A DNA stretch of 33,705 bases, taken from positions 1 through 33,705 of the forward strand of contig JAIQFZ010000052.1 in the NCBI GenBank assembly GCA_020073015.1, given 5' to 3'. Below are positions 30,701 to 33,705 of the stretch, piece by piece (within the stretch, counting starts at the first letter, position 1; the number at the start of each line of letters is the position of its first letter). The notes beneath the pieces are model-generated. The model was given only the letters and a program-made list of their open reading frames with translations, was not told the DNA's origin and ran no database searches. A program made the position numbers and the translations under genes. The DNA is from Terriglobia bacterium (GTDB lineage: Bacteria > Acidobacteriota > Terriglobia > Terriglobales > Acidobacteriaceae).

Positions 30701-30975
30701 TCGATCGTTCGCCGCACGACGCGCGACCCGGTGGACCATTTTTCGTCGAGCTGGATGACCTCCCATGAGGAATCGTCCAGCGACGGATCCTCCGGGTGCG
30801 GCACGTCGGCATGAAAGCGCCAGTCCGGCACGGGCACAACCGTGAACGAAGCGAGCCGGTCAAGAACAGGTTTGTAGGGATCGGGCCTTTCCGCGGTTTG
30901 AGTCGCGTCCGCCGAAAAACTCAAGGCCGTTGTCAGGAGAAGGAAAAGCGCGAGCAGTGCCGAGGATCGCTTCAT
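27727..30975 (-). CDS. Secreted GH38 alpha-mannosidase
   Basis: The 1082-residue protein has a signal peptide (1 to about 22), an N-terminal beta-sandwich region, and the GH38 catalytic domain. Its zinc-binding 'GNSHIDMAWLWPW' is near residue 262, the companion 'PDFKFTMSSARAYAWMEEKYPDLF' follows, and the nucleophile Asp is in 'WNPDSFGYNGQLPQ' near 371. The C-terminal half has the usual GH38 middle-helical and beta-sandwich domains. GH38 enzymes remove alpha-mannosyl residues with retention of configuration, so this is probably a periplasmic or extracellular enzyme for mannose-rich glycans. GAGGG precedes the ATG. No glycan transporter lies nearby, so it looks like an isolated glycan-degrading gene. 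Confidence 0.93.
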   Translation of the reverse strand: MKRSSALLALFLLLTTALSFSADATQTAERPDPYKPVLDRLASFTVVPVPDWRFHADVPHPEDPSLDDSSWEVIQLDEKWSTGSRVVRRTIEIPEKLNGYALRGASVKLDLVFDSEGPLMISVFSNGSLVYHGSDTSEQPIPLTQSAQPGQKFVVAVRLDVPPVPTRIARSRLLIESPSSRPSPGLLREEILVARPMIAAYAEGKAEREQQLDAAVKAIDFSTLDHGDQAAFDESLLRAQHKLEALNPWLKQFTIRAVGNSHIDMAWLWPWTETVEVVRDTFRSVLDLMREYPDFKFTMSSARAYAWMEEKYPDLFHEIEQRVKEGRWEIVGGMWVEPDLNMPAGESLTRQILIGKRYFQKKFGVDVKIGWNPDSFGYNGQLPQIYKKSGMDYFVTQKLLWAHEYTTFPYKLFWWEAPDGSRLLTYFPHDYASPIDAEGMAKDLSEWAPSMYGPQLEGAPETMHLYGVGDHGGGPTRAMLDNAVRLMAPNAVFPKLQFSTATAFFDDIGKKLPTMQVPTWKDELYFQYHRGVFTTQADTKQRIRSSEETLLNAEKFASLASVYGRSYPQEEMERAWKRLLFDHFHDIMPGSGIAVNYLDAKRNLDDVQRAGREVIDGSLAEIAARINTQSDKAPLVVFNSLSWPRTEVIEAELQMPTSVRQIQVVDSKGKPVESEFLSMDAETHRARFLLLATVPAMGYQTYFVGAATTTPPANSAAVKATADTLENEFVQLKIDRQSGCITSLFDKRSRTEALAPAETDTGGPKNMVCGNLLQAFYDKPKQWDAWNIDADFEKQHWDLDHADEVKLVEHGPLRAVIRVRKHFQHSTFIQDITLYAGVPRVDVKMHADWHEKHILLKVAFPLSAHSARATYEIPYGSVERPTGRSTPGEQAQFEVPALQWADISDAQHGFSLLNDSKYGYDAKGNVLRLSLLRSPEWPDPHADEGEHEFTYSLYPHGGGWREAQTVRRGYELNYRLFATQTGRHEGTLPPSYSFVQIEPENVVLTAVKKAEDDSALVLRFYEWAGREGDVTLHVPSGARSASETDLMERSLADLPVKQGTVLIHTKPYEIKTVKVNFAEHAN

Positions 30976-31085
30976 GTGTGCCCTCGCGAAGGTTCGGGAT
31001 AAAACGCATAAGTGTACCGCGCCGCAGTCTACCGGTCCATTTTGTCGGCGACCTTAGCCAGACGTCGCGCCGGATTGCCCCTTCG

Positions 31086-31114
31086 TTGACAACTGTCAAA
31101 CCCCAGCCTAGTCT
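31086..31114 (+). promoter_or_regulatory. Putative sigma-70 promoter with overlapping palindrome, DUF1579 gene
   Basis: TTGACA (31086-31091) and TAGTCT (31109-31114) are 17 bp apart. The -35 box is the first half of a palindrome TTGACA-AC-TGTCAA, so a repressor could bind there. The -10 box matches poorly (three of six). Confidence 0.4.
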
Positions 31115-31178
31115 CTCCACGGTTAGGGCGCACTGCGCCGGCCTGCTCCTGATTTAGGACAATACGGAGACATAGGAA

Positions 31179-31652
31179 ATGCAAATGCCCAAACCCGCTT
31201 CCGAACTCAAGAAGGTGGACTATTTTGCGGGCAACTGGACTTCGGAAGGCGACATGAAGCCGAGTCCGATGGGTCCGGGCGGCAAAATGACCATGACCGA
31301 GCACAACCAGTGGATGGATGGCGGCTTTTTTCTGACGATGCACTCTGAGTTCAAGATCGAAGCCATGGGGAGCGGTTCCGGTGTGGCCTACATGGGGTAC
31401 GATCCCGACAAGAAGGTCTATACCTACGATGAGTTCAACAGCATGGGAGAAGCGGTGCACTCCACCGGCACGGTGGACGGTAATACCTGGCAGTGGAACG
31501 GCGAAAGGCACGTGGGCGGTAGCACCATGAAAACACGCTTCGTCATAAAGACACTCTCACCGACCTCGTACACCTTCAAGTTCGAGATGTCGCCGGACGG
31601 AAACAATTGGTCCACCGTGATGGATGGGAAAGCGACAAAAGACCAGTTCTAG
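31179..31652 (+). CDS. DUF1579-family protein
   Basis: The 157-residue soluble product matches the DUF1579 pattern: 'ELKKVDYFAGNWTSEGD' near the start, 'MTMTEHNQWMDGGFFL', 'GSGVAYMGYDPDKKVYTYDEFNSMGE', and a final 'FEMSPDGNNWSTVMDGKATK'. The fold is predicted to be a lipocalin-like beta-barrel; no catalytic activity is established and I assign none. No signal peptide is seen. ACGGAG precedes ATG 31179; ATG 31185 is also possible. Its stop codon overlaps the stop of the convergent HypF gene by 4 bp (CTAG). Confidence 0.85.
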   Translation: MQMPKPASELKKVDYFAGNWTSEGDMKPSPMGPGGKMTMTEHNQWMDGGFFLTMHSEFKIEAMGSGSGVAYMGYDPDKKVYTYDEFNSMGEAVHSTGTVDGNTWQWNGERHVGGSTMKTRFVIKTLSPTSYTFKFEMSPDGNNWSTVMDGKATKDQF

Positions 31653-33705
31653 CTTGAGCCGTGAAATGCCGCTAGTGCCGCCTGGCCGAGACTGATGCCG
31701 CCGTCGTTGGGGGGCACGGCCTGGTTCGTCCAGAGATGCAGTCCTGTTTCCTCCAACGTGGCCTTAAGGTCTTCGAGGAGCATCTCGTTCTGGAAAACGC
31801 CTCCGGAGAAGACCACCGTGTCCAGTTTTGCCGCCGCTGCAAGGGTCTTCACCGCATCGGCAACGCCGTGTGCGACCCCGAGCTGAAACGCGCGCGCAAT
31901 TTCTTCCGGATTGCGCCGGTTGGATCGATCGGCGGCCACGGCATGGAGCAGCGGACGAAAATCCAACTCTCCATCGCGATAAGGGAATGGATACGCCTCG
32001 GTCACCGATGCGCTGCGGGCCAGATGCTCGAGCCACATCGCAGCCTGACCTTCGAACGTGATTTCCCGTGTAAAGCCGAGTAGTGCAGCCGCGGCATCAA
32101 AAAGCCTTCCCGCAGAAGTCGTCGCAAACGTCCGCACGTTTTTGTGGACCAGTTGCAGCGCTGTCTGGTAGCGCGCCGGAAAAGAAAACGGCGGGCGAGC
32201 TAGATCCGGAAGCCCCTCCACTTGCGCGAGAAATCCAGCGGCAGCCTGCACAGGATATTGCGCCGCCGCATCCCCGCCTGGCAGTGCGGCTGGCCGCAAG
32301 TGTGCCACGCGTTCAAAACCGTTCCGCAGGCTGCCCGTGAAAAACTCTCCGCCCCAGATGCCGCGATCGTCTCCATAGCCAGTGCCGTCGAAACTGACCC
32401 CGAGAACTCGTTTCTCCCACTCGCCGCGCTCGGCCAGCACCGACGCTACGTGAGCCCGGTGATGCTGAACGGCGCGTTTCTCCGAAGCCGGCAATTGCAG
32501 CGCGTGGACCGTCGAGCGGTATTCAGGGTGGGCATCGTGAACCACCAGCACATCCTGCCAGGCGATCTCATACATCGCCATGAGGTCGCGAATCGTTTCC
32601 TCAAAAGCGCGAAATGCCTCGTAGTGTTCGAGGTCGCCGATGTACTGACTCACAAACGCCTGCCCCTGAACCACGAGTGTGACCGTGTTCTTCAGATCGG
32701 CTCCGACGGCGAGAATCGGCCGTGCCACGGGTCGTTCAAGCGGAAAGGCAGTCACAGCGCCGGGCGCGTAGCCGCGCGAGCGCCGGAGAATGACAGGGCC
32801 AAACGTCCCGGCACGCGCCACGGAATCCTCCACGCGGCGGGCGATGGGACGCTCCCCGATCAGGAACGCATCGGCGATGCCGGAAAGACGGTCGAGCGCA
32901 TCCTGATCGTCATAAGCAATCGGTTCGCTGGAGCGATTCGCGCTGGTCATCACGAGAACATCCGGCGCCCCCGCGTCAAACAACATGTGCTGCAGCGGTG
33001 TATAGGGCAGCATGATCCCAAGCTCCCGATTGTCAGGAGCGACGCCGGCCAGGTCCACCTTGGCGGGCGCCAGAACGATAGGCCGTGCCACCGAGGTCAG
33101 CAGCGCCTCCGACGCTTCCGAAAGTTCCACCAACTCGCGGGCGCCAGCCACATCGTTCACCATTACGGCGAATGGTTTTTCCTTGCGAAACTTGCGCTCC
33201 CGCATGGCACTCACGGCGTTCGTGTTGCGTGCGTCACAGGCCAGGTGATATCCGCCGAGCCCTTTCACGGCAACGATCTGTCCCGACTTCAGGAGTTCGG
33301 TCGTACGGCGAATCACGCGCTGGTCGCCAGACACAATTTCATCGCCGAGGCGCAGAGAGTAGTGCGGCCCGCACTCGGGACAAGCCACCGGCTGCGCGTG
33401 AAACCGCCGGTTGGCGGGATCGTGATATTCACGGTCACAGTATTCGTCGAACGGCCACGCCTTCATTGTCGTATTCGGACGATCGTAGGGCAGGGCGAGA
33501 ATGACGGTGTAGCGCGGTCCGCAATGGGTGCAGTTGATATAGGGATATTCGAAACGGCGATTCGTGGAATCCTTGAGTTCCCGCAGGCAGTTGTCGCATA
33601 CCGGCAGGTCGGGCGAGATGCGCACGGTAGGACGTTCGTTGCGTTCGCTGGCCTTGATGACGAACTCCTGGAGCCCGAGTACATCCGCCCCCTGCACTTC
33701 GACAG
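31649..33705 (-). CDS. hypF: HypF carbamoyltransferase, hydrogenase maturation (partial, N-terminus outside window)
   Basis: About 684 residues are in the window; the frame is open to the edge, and only the end of the acylphosphatase domain is visible ('VEVQGADVLGLQEF'). Next come the zinc-finger motifs (CDNC...CTHCGPRY, then CDREYHDP...CPECGPH), the YrdC-like domain with 'SGQIVAVKGLGGYHLACDA', and the Kae1-like domain with 'VQHHRAHVASVLAE', 'GVSFDGTGYGDD' and 'FSGGVFQN'. HypF uses carbamoyl phosphate and ATP to pass a carbamoyl group to HypE, which makes the cyanide ligands of [NiFe]-hydrogenase. The organism therefore probably has a [NiFe]-hydrogenase, with its genes likely to the right of this window. 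Confidence 0.95.
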   Translation of the reverse strand, partial: VEVQGADVLGLQEFVIKASERNERPTVRISPDLPVCDNCLRELKDSTNRRFEYPYINCTHCGPRYTVILALPYDRPNTTMKAWPFDEYCDREYHDPANRRFHAQPVACPECGPHYSLRLGDEIVSGDQRVIRRTTELLKSGQIVAVKGLGGYHLACDARNTNAVSAMRERKFRKEKPFAVMVNDVAGARELVELSEASEALLTSVARPIVLAPAKVDLAGVAPDNRELGIMLPYTPLQHMLFDAGAPDVLVMTSANRSSEPIAYDDQDALDRLSGIADAFLIGERPIARRVEDSVARAGTFGPVILRRSRGYAPGAVTAFPLERPVARPILAVGADLKNTVTLVVQGQAFVSQYIGDLEHYEAFRAFEETIRDLMAMYEIAWQDVLVVHDAHPEYRSTVHALQLPASEKRAVQHHRAHVASVLAERGEWEKRVLGVSFDGTGYGDDRGIWGGEFFTGSLRNGFERVAHLRPAALPGGDAAAQYPVQAAAGFLAQVEGLPDLARPPFSFPARYQTALQLVHKNVRTFATTSAGRLFDAAAALLGFTREITFEGQAAMWLEHLARSASVTEAYPFPYRDGELDFRPLLHAVAADRSNRRNPEEIARAFQLGVAHGVADAVKTLAAAAKLDTVVFSGGVFQNEMLLEDLKATLEETGLHLWTNQAVPPNDGGISLGQAALAAFHGSS

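Overview
The window is GC-rich, densely coded bacterial DNA with no rRNA, tRNA, phage, insertion sequence or CRISPR array that I can see. The mix of genes suggests a soil or sediment Acidobacteriota-like heterotroph able to live at low oxygen: an ActC-like NrfD protein with multi-domain c-type cytochromes, a glycyl radical enzyme, HypF, a secreted GH38 mannosidase and a HAF-repeat remnant. This phylum assignment is inference; no marker gene is present.

Layout. 1-2439: a partial Dabb/ABM-type small protein, an ECHDC3-type crotonase homologue lacking both classical catalytic glutamates, and an alpha/beta hydrolase. 2557-5942: a regulatory block with a stand-alone cyclic-nucleotide-binding domain, a PAS histidine kinase and an NtrC-type sigma-54 activator; the kinase and activator overlap by 4 bp. 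CRP/FNR-type palindromes lie before the first two genes. 5943-12025: an electron-transfer locus. It has a membrane-anchored cytochrome made of four ~91-residue monohaem domains, then a tight operon of a CuA cupredoxin, a Tat-exported four-cluster ferredoxin, an ActC/NrfD-like quinol-interacting membrane protein with an extra periplasmic Ig-like domain, and a dihaem cytochrome c. The upstream regions of both transcription units carry a TGTCCGA-N3-TCGGACA-type inverted repeat and a downstream GG-N10-GC promoter, which is what a sigma-54 activator encoded next door would use.

12235-16989 (minus strand): a glycyl radical enzyme operon (membrane protein, GRE, SCP2-like small protein, radical SAM activase). 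17310-21341: an unrecognised internally duplicated protein, a metallophosphoesterase and a phospholipase-D-like gene that stops just before its HKD motif. 21465-27029 (minus strand): a 1415-residue membrane sensor with a Cache-like domain and P-loop NTPase domain, a papain-like cysteine peptidase and a possible 25-codon leader ORF. 27333-27693: a frameshifted HAF-repeat remnant. 27727-33705: a GH38 alpha-mannosidase (minus), a DUF1579-type protein (plus) and a partial HypF (minus).

Main hypothesis: 2557-12025 is one self-contained system. A CRP-like module and a two-component sigma-54 pathway control a reduced Alternative-Complex-III-like quinol:cytochrome/CuA oxidoreductase that has no molybdopterin-type subunit and no terminal oxidase in the locus.
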